DNA of 64,000 bases. Origin: FEN-1191 sp036490715 (GTDB taxonomy: Bacteria; Pseudomonadota; Gammaproteobacteria; Steroidobacterales; Steroidobacteraceae). Shown one piece after another: positions 50,919-60,287 of the stretch (position 1 is the first letter of the stretch; the number at the start of each line of letters is the position of its first letter). Location: the NCBI GenBank assembly GCA_036490715.1, contig DASXDL010000001.1, positions 4,213-68,212 on the forward strand, in the 5' to 3' direction. The translations under genes were made by a program, and so were the position numbers. Below the pieces are notes generated by a model, which was not told the origin of the DNA, made no database searches, and saw only the letters and a list, made by a program, of their open reading frames with translations.

Positions 50919-52991
50919 TCAGCCGTTCAGTTCGCGCATCAGGTCCGCCAGCGAGCGGATCGGGGCGCTGCACTGCACTCCGCGGCACAGGTACGCCAGC
51001 GGCGCATCGCTCGCCGGTTTGGACGCCAGTGCCTCGGGCAGGCCGGCGACATCGGCGCCGATCGCCAGCACCCAGCGCCGCGGGGTGAAACCGCTCTGAA
51101 GCTGGGCCAGCCACGGGGCGAGGGATGCCGGCGGCCCGCGCACGATCACGATCTGTGGCGGCTGCAGGTAGTCCTCGAGTGCCAGCAGCATCGATGCGTG
51201 TGCTTCGGGATAGCGCACGAGCGCATCCCAGGCGGCGCGCAGCGTGCGCTCGGCGGCCACCAGGTAGCGTGATTCGCCAAGCAGGTACCCGAGCCGTAAC
51301 AAGGCGCGCGCGGCAATGGCGTTGCCGGCCGGGGTGGCATCGTCGCTGAAAGACTTCGGCCTGCTGATCAGCGCTTCGTGATCATCGGCGGTGAAGAAGA
51401 AGCCACCCGCCTCGCGATCCTCGAAGTGACGCAACATGATCTCGGCCAGCTCGACTGCCCAGTTAAGTTCATCGAGCCGGAAGCGCACGCTGGCGAGTTC
51501 CAGAATCGCTTCGAGCAGGTAGGCATAGTCGTCCAGATACGCCGGCAGGCGAGCGGACGCGCGCGCGCTGGTCGCCAGCAGCCGACCCTGTTGCCAGTGC
51601 ACACGTCGCAGATAGCCCAATGCCGCGGCCGCTACCTGCGCATAGTCGGGCCGACCGAGGCAACGCGCCGCGATCGCCAGGCCACCGATTGCCAGCGCAT
51701 TCCAGCTGGCAAGAACCTTGTCGTCTGTGCCGGGCCGCACCCGTGCGGCGCGCAGCTGCAACAGCTGCGATCGCGCGCGCTCCAGGCGGATACGTACCTC
51801 ATCGACGCCGAGCTGGTGCTGCTGGGCGATCTCATCCAGCCCGGCGCGCACGCATAGGTGCCAGTGGCCTTCGAAATTGGGCGCGCCGTCCAGGCCGAAG
51901 CGCGGCGCGAAAAGCTGCCATTCATCGGCCGGCAACGCCTGTTGCACAGCCTCGCGCTGCCACACGTAGAAGCGGCCCTCATGGCCCTCGGAATCAGCAT
52001 CGAGACTGGAGTACAGCGCGCCGTCGCCGCTGCCAAGCTCGCGCAGCAGCCACTCGACCGTGCGCTCGACCGCCGCCACAAACAGCGATTCGCCGGTGGC
52101 CGCGGCCGCCTCGGCGTACAGCCCCAGCAGCAGCGCGTTGTCGTACAGCATTTTCTCGAAATGCGGGATCTCCCAGCGCGCGTCGACCGAATAGCGATAA
52201 AAGCCGCCGCCGAGTTGGTCGAACAGGCCGCCCTCGGCCATGCGTGTCAGACTCAGCGTGGTCATGTACAGCGCCTGCAGATCCGGCGCCGTGTCACTGG
52301 CGCTTGCGTGCCAGCTGCGCAGCAGTCGCGCAAGACCCGGCACGTGCGGGAACTTGGGTGCGCCGCCGAAACCGCCGTAGTCGCGATCGAAACTCTGCTC
52401 CAGGCGCGCGCGGCAGGCACGGATTGGCGCGTCGGTCAGTGTCGCGCTGCTGGCCGGCGCCGGATTGAGGTCCTGCAGGGCCGCCACCACCTGCGCGGCC
52501 GGCTGGCGCAGCTCCTGCAGATGGTCGCGGTAATAGTCCGCCACCTGTTCCAGCAGATCGCGAAATGCCGGCAAGCCAAAGCGCGCTTGCGGCGGAAAAT
52601 AGGTGCCGCCGAAGAACGGCCGCTGATCCTCGTGCATCAGGAACATCGTCAGCGGCCAGCCGCCACCGCGCCCGGTCAGCATCTGGTGCGCCAGCTGATA
52701 CAGCCGGTCCAGATCCGGGCGTTCCTCGCGATCGACCTTGATATTGACGTAGCGCGCGTTCATCGCCGCGGCCGTGGCCGCATCTTCGAACGATTCGTGC
52801 GCCATCACGTGACACCAGTGACAGGCGGCATAGCCGATCGACAGCAGAATCGGTTTGTGCTCGGCGCGGGCGCGCTCGAGCGCTTCACTGCCCCACGGAT
52901 ACCAGTCGACCGGGTTACCCGCGTGTTGACGCAGGTACGGGCTGGTCTGATCTGCGAGCCGGTTTTGGGCGGGCACCCCGGTGTGATCCAT
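50919..52991 (-). CDS. YyaL/SPATA20-like thioredoxin-domain protein (DUF255)
   Basis: 690 residues: an N-terminal thioredoxin-like domain with CHWCHVMAHESFED (residues about 57-70, CxxC) and the lead-in NPVDWYPWG, followed by an (alpha/alpha)6-like barrel as in N-acylglucosamine 2-epimerases. The family is widespread, related to human SPATA20, and its function is unsettled. ATG 52991 begins MDHTGVPAQNRLADQTSPYL. Confidence 0.93.
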   Translation of the reverse strand: MDHTGVPAQNRLADQTSPYLRQHAGNPVDWYPWGSEALERARAEHKPILLSIGYAACHWCHVMAHESFEDAATAAAMNARYVNIKVDREERPDLDRLYQLAHQMLTGRGGGWPLTMFLMHEDQRPFFGGTYFPPQARFGLPAFRDLLEQVADYYRDHLQELRQPAAQVVAALQDLNPAPASSATLTDAPIRACRARLEQSFDRDYGGFGGAPKFPHVPGLARLLRSWHASASDTAPDLQALYMTTLSLTRMAEGGLFDQLGGGFYRYSVDARWEIPHFEKMLYDNALLLGLYAEAAAATGESLFVAAVERTVEWLLRELGSGDGALYSSLDADSEGHEGRFYVWQREAVQQALPADEWQLFAPRFGLDGAPNFEGHWHLCVRAGLDEIAQQHQLGVDEVRIRLERARSQLLQLRAARVRPGTDDKVLASWNALAIGGLAIAARCLGRPDYAQVAAAALGYLRRVHWQQGRLLATSARASARLPAYLDDYAYLLEAILELASVRFRLDELNWAVELAEIMLRHFEDREAGGFFFTADDHEALISRPKSFSDDATPAGNAIAARALLRLGYLLGESRYLVAAERTLRAAWDALVRYPEAHASMLLALEDYLQPPQIVIVRGPPASLAPWLAQLQSGFTPRRWVLAIGADVAGLPEALASKPASDAPLAYLCRGVQCSAPIRSLADLMRELNG

Positions 52992-53051
52992 GGGGCAGGT
53001 GCCGATTTCCAGTAAAATGGTCCTTCACTATAGCGGAATGCCCCCCCACGA

Positions 53052-54284
53052 ATGGCAGTCGTCGCCGAAAGCCCGGATGCCGCCAGCGCTGCGCTGGCAC
53101 TGCCGACACTGCGTCTCAAGCGCGGCGAGGACCGGCGCTTGCGCGCCGGACATCTGTGGGTGTTCTCCAATGAGGTCGACAACGAAGCGACGCCGCTGAC
53201 CGGGATCGCAGTCGGCTCACTGGTGCGGGTGATGTCGGACCGCGACCTGTTCCTCGGCTACGCCTATGTCAATCCGCACGCGCTGATTTGCGCCCGGATC
53301 CTCAGCCGAAGTCCGGTGCACGCACCGGATCGGTCGTGGCTGGAGCATCGGCTCAAGGCGGCGCTGGCACTGCGCGAGCGGCTGTTCGCCGAGCCCTATT
53401 ACCGGGCCGTGTTCGGCGAGTCAGACGGTCTGCCGGGGCTGGTGCTCGACCGCTACGGCGACGTGCTGGTGGGACAGATTGCCACCGCCGGCATGGAATC
53501 GTGGCGCGGCGAGATCGAAGCGGCGATCGCAGCGGTGTTCGAGCCGCAGGTACTGGTATGGAAGAACGACACTGCGGCACGCGAGCTTGAGCAGCTGCCG
53601 CGGCAACTGCTGACTCCGATCGGGCGGGCGCCCGAGGAGCTGCAGGTGCTCGAGGGTGGGCTGCGCTTCAGGGTGCCATTGGCGACGGCCCAGAAGACCG
53701 GCTGGTTCTACGACCAGAGCGCTAACCGTGAACAATGGCGGCGGCTGATTCGGCCGGGTGCGCGCGTTCTGGACGTGTGTAGCTACGCTGGCGCTTGGGC
53801 GATCACGGCCCTGAGCCGTGGTGCGCGCGAGGCCCTGTGCGTGGACTCGTCCGAGCCGGCGCTGAACGCGGCGGCCCGAAACGCGGCGGCCAGCGGGGTC
53901 ACGCTGCAGACGCGCCGGGGCGATGCGTTTGAGGTGCTGGATGAGCTGTTGCGAGCCGGCGAGCGCTTCGATGCGGTGGTGCTCGACCCACCGGCCTTCA
54001 TCAAGCGCAAGAAGGACATCGCGCGCGGACAGGCCGCGTACCGCAAGCTCAACCAGATGGCAATGCGGCTGCTGGAGCGCGATGCGTTACTGGTGAGCTG
54101 TTCGTGCTCTTATCATCTGGGTGCCGAGGAGCTGACCGCGCTGATCCAGTCGGCCTCCCGCCAAGCGGCGCGCTTCGTGCAGATCATCTACACCGGCGGT
54201 CAGGCCAGCGATCATCCGGTGCACCCGGCGATCGCCGAGACCCGCTATCTGAAGGCGTTCTTCTGCCGGGTGACGCGCGAGTGA
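53052..54284 (+). CDS. rlmI: 23S rRNA (cytosine-1962-C5)-methyltransferase RlmI-type
   Basis: SAM-dependent RNA methyltransferase with an N-terminal PUA domain (LKRGEDRRLRAGHLWVFSNE), an EEHEAD-like middle, and a Rossmann domain (VLDVCSYAGAWAITALSRGA), ending with the LDPPAFIKRKKD catalytic segment. 410 residues (E. coli RlmI 396). ATG 53052. A C7 run and an out-of-frame ATG at 53038 lie just before the start. Divergent from the DUF255 gene. Confidence 0.94.
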   Translation: MAVVAESPDAASAALALPTLRLKRGEDRRLRAGHLWVFSNEVDNEATPLTGIAVGSLVRVMSDRDLFLGYAYVNPHALICARILSRSPVHAPDRSWLEHRLKAALALRERLFAEPYYRAVFGESDGLPGLVLDRYGDVLVGQIATAGMESWRGEIEAAIAAVFEPQVLVWKNDTAARELEQLPRQLLTPIGRAPEELQVLEGGLRFRVPLATAQKTGWFYDQSANREQWRRLIRPGARVLDVCSYAGAWAITALSRGAREALCVDSSEPALNAAARNAAASGVTLQTRRGDAFEVLDELLRAGERFDAVVLDPPAFIKRKKDIARGQAAYRKLNQMAMRLLERDALLVSCSCSYHLGAEELTALIQSASRQAARFVQIIYTGGQASDHPVHPAIAETRYLKAFFCRVTRE

Positions 54285-54319
54285 GCGGCCGCAGCGCAGC
54301 AGCGGCGCGTGCAACCCGG

Positions 54320-54325
54320 TAGAAT
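54320..54325 (+). promoter_or_regulatory. TAGAAT -10 element placed for a leaderless lgt transcript
   Basis: TAGAAT, six bases (TCCAGC), ATG 54332. It lies in the 47-base gap after rlmI. No Shine-Dalgarno and no recognised -35. Confidence 0.55.
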
Positions 54326-54331
54326 TCCAGC

Positions 54332-55150
54332 ATGCTTCGTTATCCCAATATCAATCCGATCGCCATCAGCATTGGGCCGCTGCACATCCACTGGTATGGC
54401 GTCATGTACCTGCTGGGCTTCGCCGCGGCCTGGTGGCTGGCGCGCCAGCGCGCGGCGCGTCCGGGCTCGACCTGGACCGCGGTCGACGTGGACGATTTCC
54501 TGTTCTACGGCATGCTCGGCGTCATCATCGGCGGCCGGATCGGCTACGTGCTGTTCTACGGCATGCCGTTGTGGCGCGGCGACTGGCTGTACCCGCTGAA
54601 AATATGGCAAGGGGGCATGTCGTTCCACGGCGGCATGCTCGGCGTGCTCGCTGCTGCCTGGGTCTTCGCCCGCCAGCGCGGCCGGCACGTGTTCGACGTC
54701 TACGATTTCGCCGCGCCGTTGCCGGGCATCGGGCTGTTCTTCGGGCGCCTTGGGAATTTCATCAACGGCGAGCTGTGGGGCCGACCCACGGACGTGCCCT
54801 GGGCGATGCTGGTGCCCGATCCGAACGGCGGCCCGCCGGTAGCACGCCATCCGTCGCAGCTATATGAAGCGCTGCTGGAAGGGGTGGTGCTGTTTTCGAT
54901 CATGTGGTGGTTTACGCGCCGCCCGCGTCCGCGCTACGCGCCGTCGGCCCTGTTCCTGATCTGCTATTCGATCGCGCGCATCCTGATCGAGTTCGTGCGC
55001 GAGCCCGACGTCGGCATTGGCTACCTGGCCTTCGGATGGGTGACCATGGGTCAGGTGCTGTCGCTGCCGATGCTGATTGTTGGCGTCGGTCTGTGGGTGT
55101 GGGCCTATGGTCAGCGCAGCCCGTCCGGGAATTACGTCGCGAACTCATGA
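54332..55150 (+). CDS. lgt: Prolipoprotein diacylglyceryl transferase
   Basis: Lgt attaches diacylglycerol to the lipobox cysteine of prolipoproteins in the inner membrane, the first of the three lipoprotein steps (Lnt at 5.4 kb is the last). The 272-residue product has about seven membrane helices, HWYGVMYLLGF near the N-terminus with the essential His, and the signature GRLGNFINGELWGRPT. The start is ATG 54332; ATGA overlap with thyA. Confidence 0.97.
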   Translation: MLRYPNINPIAISIGPLHIHWYGVMYLLGFAAAWWLARQRAARPGSTWTAVDVDDFLFYGMLGVIIGGRIGYVLFYGMPLWRGDWLYPLKIWQGGMSFHGGMLGVLAAAWVFARQRGRHVFDVYDFAAPLPGIGLFFGRLGNFINGELWGRPTDVPWAMLVPDPNGGPPVARHPSQLYEALLEGVVLFSIMWWFTRRPRPRYAPSALFLICYSIARILIEFVREPDVGIGYLAFGWVTMGQVLSLPMLIVGVGLWVWAYGQRSPSGNYVANS

Positions 55151-55941
55151 AACCATACCTCGACCTGATGCGATCAGTGCGCGAGCGCGGGGTACGCAAG
55201 CAAGATCGTACCGGCACCGGCACGCTGTCGCTGTTCGCGCAACAGATGCGATTCGATCTGAGTGCCGGCTTTCCACTGCTGACCACCAAGAAGATCCATC
55301 TACCCTCGGTGATCTACGAGCTGCTGTGGTTTCTGCGGGGCGACACCAACGTGCACTATCTGCACGAGAACGGCGTGACCATCTGGGACGAGTGGGCGGA
55401 CGAGCGCGGCGAACTGGGGCCGGTGTATGGCAAGCAGTGGCGCAGCTGGGGAGCGGCCGACGGCCGTCAGATCGACCAGATCAGCGCCACCGTGCGGCAG
55501 TTGCGCGACAACCCCGACTCGCGTCGACTGATCGTAAATTCCTGGAACGTCGGCGAGCTGGAGCAGATGGCGCTGGCGCCGTGCCACGTGCTGTTCCAGT
55601 TCTACGTGGCCGAGGGCCGCCTGTCTTGTCAGCTGTACCAGCGCAGCGCCGACATCTTCCTCGGCGTGCCGTTCAACATCGCCTCCTATGCGCTGCTGAC
55701 CTGCATGTTCGCGCAACAATGTCAGCTGGCGCCCGGCGAATTCGTCTGGACCGGCGGCGACTGTCATCTGTATTTGAATCACCTGGAGCAGGCGGATCTG
55801 CAGCTGGCGCGCACGCCATTGTCGCCGCCACGGCTGCGGCTGCTACGACGGCCGGCGACGATCTTCGATTACCGCTACGACGACTTCGAATTCGTCAATT
55901 ACCAGTATCACCCGGCGATCCGCGCCCGTGTCGCCGTATGA
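55147..55941 (+). CDS. thyA: Thymidylate synthase
   Basis: Makes dTMP from dUMP with methylene-THF. 264 residues, the same as E. coli ThyA, with RTGTGTLSLFAQQMRFDL, the nucleophile Cys in MALAPCHVLFQFYV and RSADIFLGVPFNIASYALLT, in parts. It generates the dihydrofolate that FolA, encoded at 58.4 kb, recycles. ATGA overlaps with both neighbours (lgt and the SET gene). Confidence 0.98.
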   Translation: MKPYLDLMRSVRERGVRKQDRTGTGTLSLFAQQMRFDLSAGFPLLTTKKIHLPSVIYELLWFLRGDTNVHYLHENGVTIWDEWADERGELGPVYGKQWRSWGAADGRQIDQISATVRQLRDNPDSRRLIVNSWNVGELEQMALAPCHVLFQFYVAEGRLSCQLYQRSADIFLGVPFNIASYALLTCMFAQQCQLAPGEFVWTGGDCHLYLNHLEQADLQLARTPLSPPRLRLLRRPATIFDYRYDDFEFVNYQYHPAIRARVAV

Positions 55942-56522
55942 GGCAGCGCACGACGCGATCTGGCCGCTCGCGGCGGTCGAAGCCAAGCATTGCATCGCCG
56001 CAACGGCCGTCGCCGCCGGATCGCGGCATGCTGCGGGTGCGGCGCTCGCGCGTGCATGGGCGCGGTGTGTTCGCGCTGCGCCGCATTCGCAAGGGCACGC
56101 GCGTCGTCGAGTACCGCGGCGATCGGATCTCGCACCGGCAGGCCGACCGGCGCTATGAGCATAAAGACATCAACGACAATCACACGTTTCTATTCATCGT
56201 TGATCGCCACGTCGTGATCGACGCCGGCTGCAATGGCAACGATGCGCGCTTTATCAATCACTCGTGCGCTCCCAACTGCGAAGCGGTGATCGAAGATCGG
56301 CGGATATTCATTCAGGCGCTGCGCACTATTCGCCCGGGCGAAGAACTCGCCTACGACTACCAGATCGCTCGCGATCGGACCGATCCGCCAAACGTGGACG
56401 ACATCTTCGCCTGCCACTGCGGTGCGTCGGACTGTCGCGGCTCGATGCTGTGGCCGGCGCGCCGCGGCGCGCCCAGCCGTCGGATCGCGTCCGCCGCCGG
56501 CGTCGGCGGAAGCGCGCCGTGA
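55938..56522 (+). CDS. SET-domain protein lysine methyltransferase
   Basis: 194 residues: a basic N-terminus, then a SET domain with VHGRGVFALRRIRKGTRVVEY, NHSCAPNCEAVIED (SAM pocket) and EELAYDYQ, and a post-SET CxCx4C segment CHCGASDCRG. SET domains methylate lysines; bacterial targets are poorly known. The start is ATG 55938 overlapping the thyA stop (ATGA); the GTGA of kup overlaps its stop. Translational coupling on both sides suggests it is not a recent insertion. Confidence 0.92.
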   Translation: MRQRTTRSGRSRRSKPSIASPQRPSPPDRGMLRVRRSRVHGRGVFALRRIRKGTRVVEYRGDRISHRQADRRYEHKDINDNHTFLFIVDRHVVIDAGCNGNDARFINHSCAPNCEAVIEDRRIFIQALRTIRPGEELAYDYQIARDRTDPPNVDDIFACHCGASDCRGSMLWPARRGAPSRRIASAAGVGGSAP

Positions 56523-58378
56523 AGGCAGCGCGTCTGTCGCCCGCCGCGGTGATCGGCGCGATGGGCGTGGTGTACGGTGACATCGGCACCAGCCCGCTGT
56601 ACGCGCTCGAGGCATCGCTGACTGCCGCCGGCGCCCCGACTGACCGCGTGGCGGTTCTCGGCGTGCTGTCACTGATCTTTTGGAGCCTGTTGATCGTGGT
56701 CACGCTCAAGTACGTAGTGCTGATCATGCGGGCCGACAATGAAGGCGAGGGCGGCATCCTGTCACTGTTCGCGCTGGTGCAGCGCACCTTGGGTGCCGGT
56801 AACCGCCTGCAACGCGTGATCGTGGTGCTGGCCGCCCTCGGCGCCGCACTGTTCTACTGTGACGCGCTCATCACGCCGGCCATCTCGGTGCTGAGCGCGG
56901 TCGAGGGCCTGCAGAATTTGAGTCCCGACACCGGCAACGCCGTCGTGCCGGTGACGCTGATCATCATGGTCGGGCTGTTCGCGATCCAGAGTCGCGGCAC
57001 CGAGCGGGTCGGACGGCTGTTCGGACCGATCATGCTGGTGTGGTTTCTGGTGCTGGCGGTGTCGGGGCTGTCGGCGCTGGCGCGCAACCCGGCAGTGCTG
57101 GTGGCGCTGAGCCCGTCCTACGGTGCAATGCTGCTCGGACAGCGACCGGGACTGTCACTGGCGATTCTCGGTGGCGTATTCCTGGCGATGACCGGCGGCG
57201 AAGCGCTGTACGCCGACATGGGCCATTTCGGCAAGAAGCCGGTGCGCGTCGCCTGGTTCGCGCTGGTATGGCCGGCGCTGGTGATCAACTACTTCGGCCA
57301 AGGGGCCCTGATCCTGCGTGACCCGGCGGCCGCACACCTGCCGCTGTATCAGCTGGTGCCGCAATCGGCGCTGCCGCTGATGGTGCTGCTGGCCACTGCC
57401 GCCACCATCATCGCCTCGCAGGCCACGATCACGGGCACTTTTTCTGTCACGCGTCAGTGCATTCAGCTCGATCTGCTGCCACGGCTTCGCATCACCCAAA
57501 CCTCTGCGCACGAGCACTGCCAGATCTACATACCGGTCGTTAACTGGTTCGTACTGGTTGCAGTGTGCACGTTCGTGGTGAGTTTTCGCTCATCGGCGGC
57601 CCTGGGCGCCGCCTATGGCGCGGCAGTGGCCGGCACCATGTTCATCACCACCGTGCTTGGCACCCAGCTGGCGATTGCGCAATGGCGCTGGCACCGCTGG
57701 CAGGTCGCGGCGGTGTTCGGACCGTTGATGTGTGTAGACCTGGTGTATCTGTTCGGCAATTTGACCAAGTTTGCCGAAGGCGCATGGGTGCCGCTGACGC
57801 TGGCGCTGCTGATGTTCACGCTGTTCATGATCTGGCGGCACGGCCGCCGGCTGTTGCGCAGCGCGCTGCGCGCGGTGGCGGTGCCGCTGTCGCAGCTGCC
57901 GAAGCTCATCGAGGGGATTGCGCGCGTGCCCGGCACCGCAGTGTTTCTCGCCAGCGATCCGATGTACGTACCCACGGCGCTGCTGCGTAACCTGGAGCAC
58001 AACCACGTGGTGCACGAGCGGATCGTGTTCCTGAACATGGATATCGCCCGCGCCCCCCGTCAGGACCCAGCCGACCGCGTACGCATCGAACTGTTGATGC
58101 CGGAGGTCTACCTGGTCACCGCGCGCTTCGGATTCATGGAGACTCCGGACGTCAGTCTGGCGCTCAAACAATGCCGCGCGCGCGGTCTGAAACTCTTCGC
58201 CCAGGACTGCTCGTTCTTTCTCGGTTGGCACCTGGTGATCCCACGGCCCCGTGGAGGCTACGAGGGCCTGCGACGGCGCCTATTCGCCTGGATGCAGCGC
58301 CGCAGCGCTCAGGCCGCGGAATTCTTCCGCATGCCGGAGCGCCGCGTGATCGTACTGGCAACCCAGGTCGAACTCTGA
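56519..58378 (+). CDS. kup: Kup potassium uptake protein
   Basis: K+/H+ symporter of the KUP/HAK/KT family. The 619-residue product (E. coli 622) has AMGVVYGDIGTSPLYALEA at the N-terminus, about 12 membrane helices, and a cytoplasmic C-terminal domain after residue about 460. GTG 56519 is used, in a GTGA overlap with the SET gene. Its stop overlaps the proposed CTG start of folA. Confidence 0.96.
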   Translation: MKAARLSPAAVIGAMGVVYGDIGTSPLYALEASLTAAGAPTDRVAVLGVLSLIFWSLLIVVTLKYVVLIMRADNEGEGGILSLFALVQRTLGAGNRLQRVIVVLAALGAALFYCDALITPAISVLSAVEGLQNLSPDTGNAVVPVTLIIMVGLFAIQSRGTERVGRLFGPIMLVWFLVLAVSGLSALARNPAVLVALSPSYGAMLLGQRPGLSLAILGGVFLAMTGGEALYADMGHFGKKPVRVAWFALVWPALVINYFGQGALILRDPAAAHLPLYQLVPQSALPLMVLLATAATIIASQATITGTFSVTRQCIQLDLLPRLRITQTSAHEHCQIYIPVVNWFVLVAVCTFVVSFRSSAALGAAYGAAVAGTMFITTVLGTQLAIAQWRWHRWQVAAVFGPLMCVDLVYLFGNLTKFAEGAWVPLTLALLMFTLFMIWRHGRRLLRSALRAVAVPLSQLPKLIEGIARVPGTAVFLASDPMYVPTALLRNLEHNHVVHERIVFLNMDIARAPRQDPADRVRIELLMPEVYLVTARFGFMETPDVSLALKQCRARGLKLFAQDCSFFLGWHLVIPRPRGGYEGLRRRLFAWMQRRSAQAAEFFRMPERRVIVLATQVEL

Positions 58379-58878
58379 CCACCCCCCCGGCAACGCGCGT
58401 CGCGCTGGTGGTGGCGATGGCCGATAACGGCGTCATCGGCCGCGACGGCAAGCTGCCCTGGCATCTGCCGGACGATCTGAAGTACTTCAAGGTGGTGACG
58501 TTCGGCAAGCCGATACTGATGGGTCGCCGAACGTTCGATTCGATCGGTAAGCCGTTACCCGGCCGGCGCAATCTGGTGTTGACGCGCGCGAGCGCGGCGC
58601 CGCGCAGCGATGTCGAGTATGTGCAGACCATCGAGCAGGCGCGCGCTCTCGCGGCCGATGCCAGCGAGTTGTGTGTGATTGGAGGCGCACAGGTGTTTGC
58701 GTTGTCGTTGCCGCTGGCCACGCGCATCTACTTGACGCGCGTCCATGGGCAAGTGCCGGGCGACACCCACTTTCCGTTGCAGGATTTCTCAGGCTGGCGG
58801 GCGAGCGACCCGGTGGAGCATCCGGCCGACGCTCGTCACGAATACGCGATGAGTTTTATTACGCTCGAGCGGCCGTAG
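58375..58878 (+). CDS. folA: Dihydrofolate reductase
   Basis: Reduces dihydrofolate to THF using NADPH. The product has VALVVAMADNGVIGRDGKLPWHLPDDLKYFK, shown here as ADNGVIG and LPWHLPDDL (folate-binding Asp), plus GRRTFDSIG. The start is a problem: no ATG, GTG or TTG precedes the first beta-strand. A CTG at 58375 (CTGA overlap with kup) gives 167 residues; the next usable codon, GTG 58408, would cut the strand that forms the folate pocket. Confidence in the gene is high, in the start moderate. Confidence 0.92.
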   Translation: MTTPPATRVALVVAMADNGVIGRDGKLPWHLPDDLKYFKVVTFGKPILMGRRTFDSIGKPLPGRRNLVLTRASAAPRSDVEYVQTIEQARALAADASELCVIGGAQVFALSLPLATRIYLTRVHGQVPGDTHFPLQDFSGWRASDPVEHPADARHEYAMSFITLERP

Positions 58879-58893
58879 GTTCGGCCGAGGCTT

Positions 58894-59829
58894 TCAGTAG
58901 GCGGTGAGCATCATCCCGGTCTGCGGAGTGATCGCGGCGCCAGCCGGCCCAGCGAACTCAATCGGAACCGACTCGGCCTTCAGCCCGGCATTGCGGATCA
59001 CCGCGAAGTGCAGGTGCGGCCCGGTGGTAAGACCCGTGTTGCCCGAGTCAGCAATGTACTCCCCGCGCCGAACACTCTGACCGGGCTGCACGCGTATTGA
59101 TTCCCAATGCAGGTGGGCATAGACCGCAATGGTGCCGTCATCGTGCAGGATCTGCACGACGTTGGCCTGGTCGTACATGGCCGGATCGGGCGCACCGCGA
59201 AAGTTGTCGTGACGCACGTTGATGACGATGCCATCCCGGGCCGCGTACACCGGCGTGCCGTCGGGCAAGCCAATGTCGACCGCGTACTCGGAGTCGGCGG
59301 TGACGTGCGTGAACCGCGAAGGGTAAGCCTGATTGATCCGGTACGCGCCGCCGAGCGCGAACGGAGCACGGTAGGGGCCCGGCGGCCGATGCACGGCCCC
59401 CGGTCGTCCCAGCACCGCACGCCAGCTATAGCTGAAGCCGTCGGGGCTCGTGCCGAGAAACGGAGCCGACAGCAATGCCTTGCGCGAGTGCGGCTGCAAC
59501 ACCGCGCGGTAGCCATCGCTGTTATGCGCGGGCAGCGTCACAGTGCCGGCGACGATGCCGCGCAGCGCGAACTCGGCTTCGCAAGCGCACTCGTTGATGG
59601 CCACCACATTGACCCGGACGCCATCAACGTTCTGCTCGACCGTCAGGCGCGGTGCCTTGGCCTCAAGATCCACGCTGATGGTCTGCGCCTGCGTACCGGG
59701 CGGCGGCTGGCGATCGGTGTAGACCCAGGCGCCGCTGGGGTCGCGATATTTGTATAGCGCCTGCGCCGTGGCGGCGCTGCCGGCTGCCGTTAGCAGTACT
59801 ACAATCGCGGCAGCCAGGGCAGCATTCAC
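58894..59829 (-). CDS. M23-family metallopeptidase with N-terminal DUF4124 domain
   Basis: 311 residues with a signal peptide, a DUF4124 segment (LYKYRDPSGAWVYTDRQPP, residues about 25-43), then a LytM/M23 domain: THVTADSEYAVDIGLPDGTPV and HLHF near the C-terminus supply the zinc ligands. M23 enzymes cut peptidoglycan cross-links or act as amidase activators. The start is ATG 59829, ATGA overlap with the upstream DUF4124 gene. Convergent with folA. Confidence 0.9.
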   Translation of the reverse strand: MNAALAAAIVVLLTAAGSAATAQALYKYRDPSGAWVYTDRQPPPGTQAQTISVDLEAKAPRLTVEQNVDGVRVNVVAINECACEAEFALRGIVAGTVTLPAHNSDGYRAVLQPHSRKALLSAPFLGTSPDGFSYSWRAVLGRPGAVHRPPGPYRAPFALGGAYRINQAYPSRFTHVTADSEYAVDIGLPDGTPVYAARDGIVINVRHDNFRGAPDPAMYDQANVVQILHDDGTIAVYAHLHWESIRVQPGQSVRRGEYIADSGNTGLTTGPHLHFAVIRNAGLKAESVPIEFAGPAGAAITPQTGMMLTAY

Positions 59830-60287
59830 GTCCCGCAGGCCTGATCCATCGTTTGCTTGCTGCTCACGCGCATCGCATCCAGCTCGGCGTCGCTGTAGTA
59901 GACGCGGTTGCCGGCGTCATCGAGCCGGTAAAGCCGGCGCAGATCCTTCAACGACAGGTAGCGGCTGCGTGCGGCCTTGCAGCGTTCGGCAGTTTGCTTG
60001 TCCTGCGCAGCCTGCTTGCGCTGCTGGTCGGCTTCGTCGCGGCTGCGCTGGGCGTAGTCGGCATCCTCGAGCGCCCGCTGCTTCTCGAGGCGCGCCGCTT
60101 CGTCCTTATCTGGCTGAACGACATCAACTGACTGGCGCTGCGACGCCGCCGAGGTCGGATGATCCGAGTAGATCACGTGACCCTGAGCGTCGGTGGACTT
60201 GTACACTTCCTGGCATTGCGCGGGCGATGATGTCAGTACCCCGATCCCCAAGGACAGCAACAGCGTTAGCGAGAGCGCACGGTTCAT
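59826..60287 (-). CDS. DUF4124 periplasmic protein with Lys/Glu/Gln-rich coiled region
   Basis: 153 residues: a signal peptide, a DUF4124 segment (VYKSTDAQGHVIYSDHP), and a charged helical stretch with Glu, Asp, Arg and Gln (about 60-105), then a C-terminal DUF4124-like YRLDDAGNRVYYSDAELD. The start is ATG 60287, overlapping the M3 peptidase stop; the frame is open upstream only within that gene. Function unknown; a wall-related role is inferred from neighbours. Confidence 0.85.
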   Translation of the reverse strand: MNRALSLTLLLSLGIGVLTSSPAQCQEVYKSTDAQGHVIYSDHPTSAASQRQSVDVVQPDKDEAARLEKQRALEDADYAQRSRDEADQQRKQAAQDKQTAERCKAARSRYLSLKDLRRLYRLDDAGNRVYYSDAELDAMRVSSKQTMDQACGT

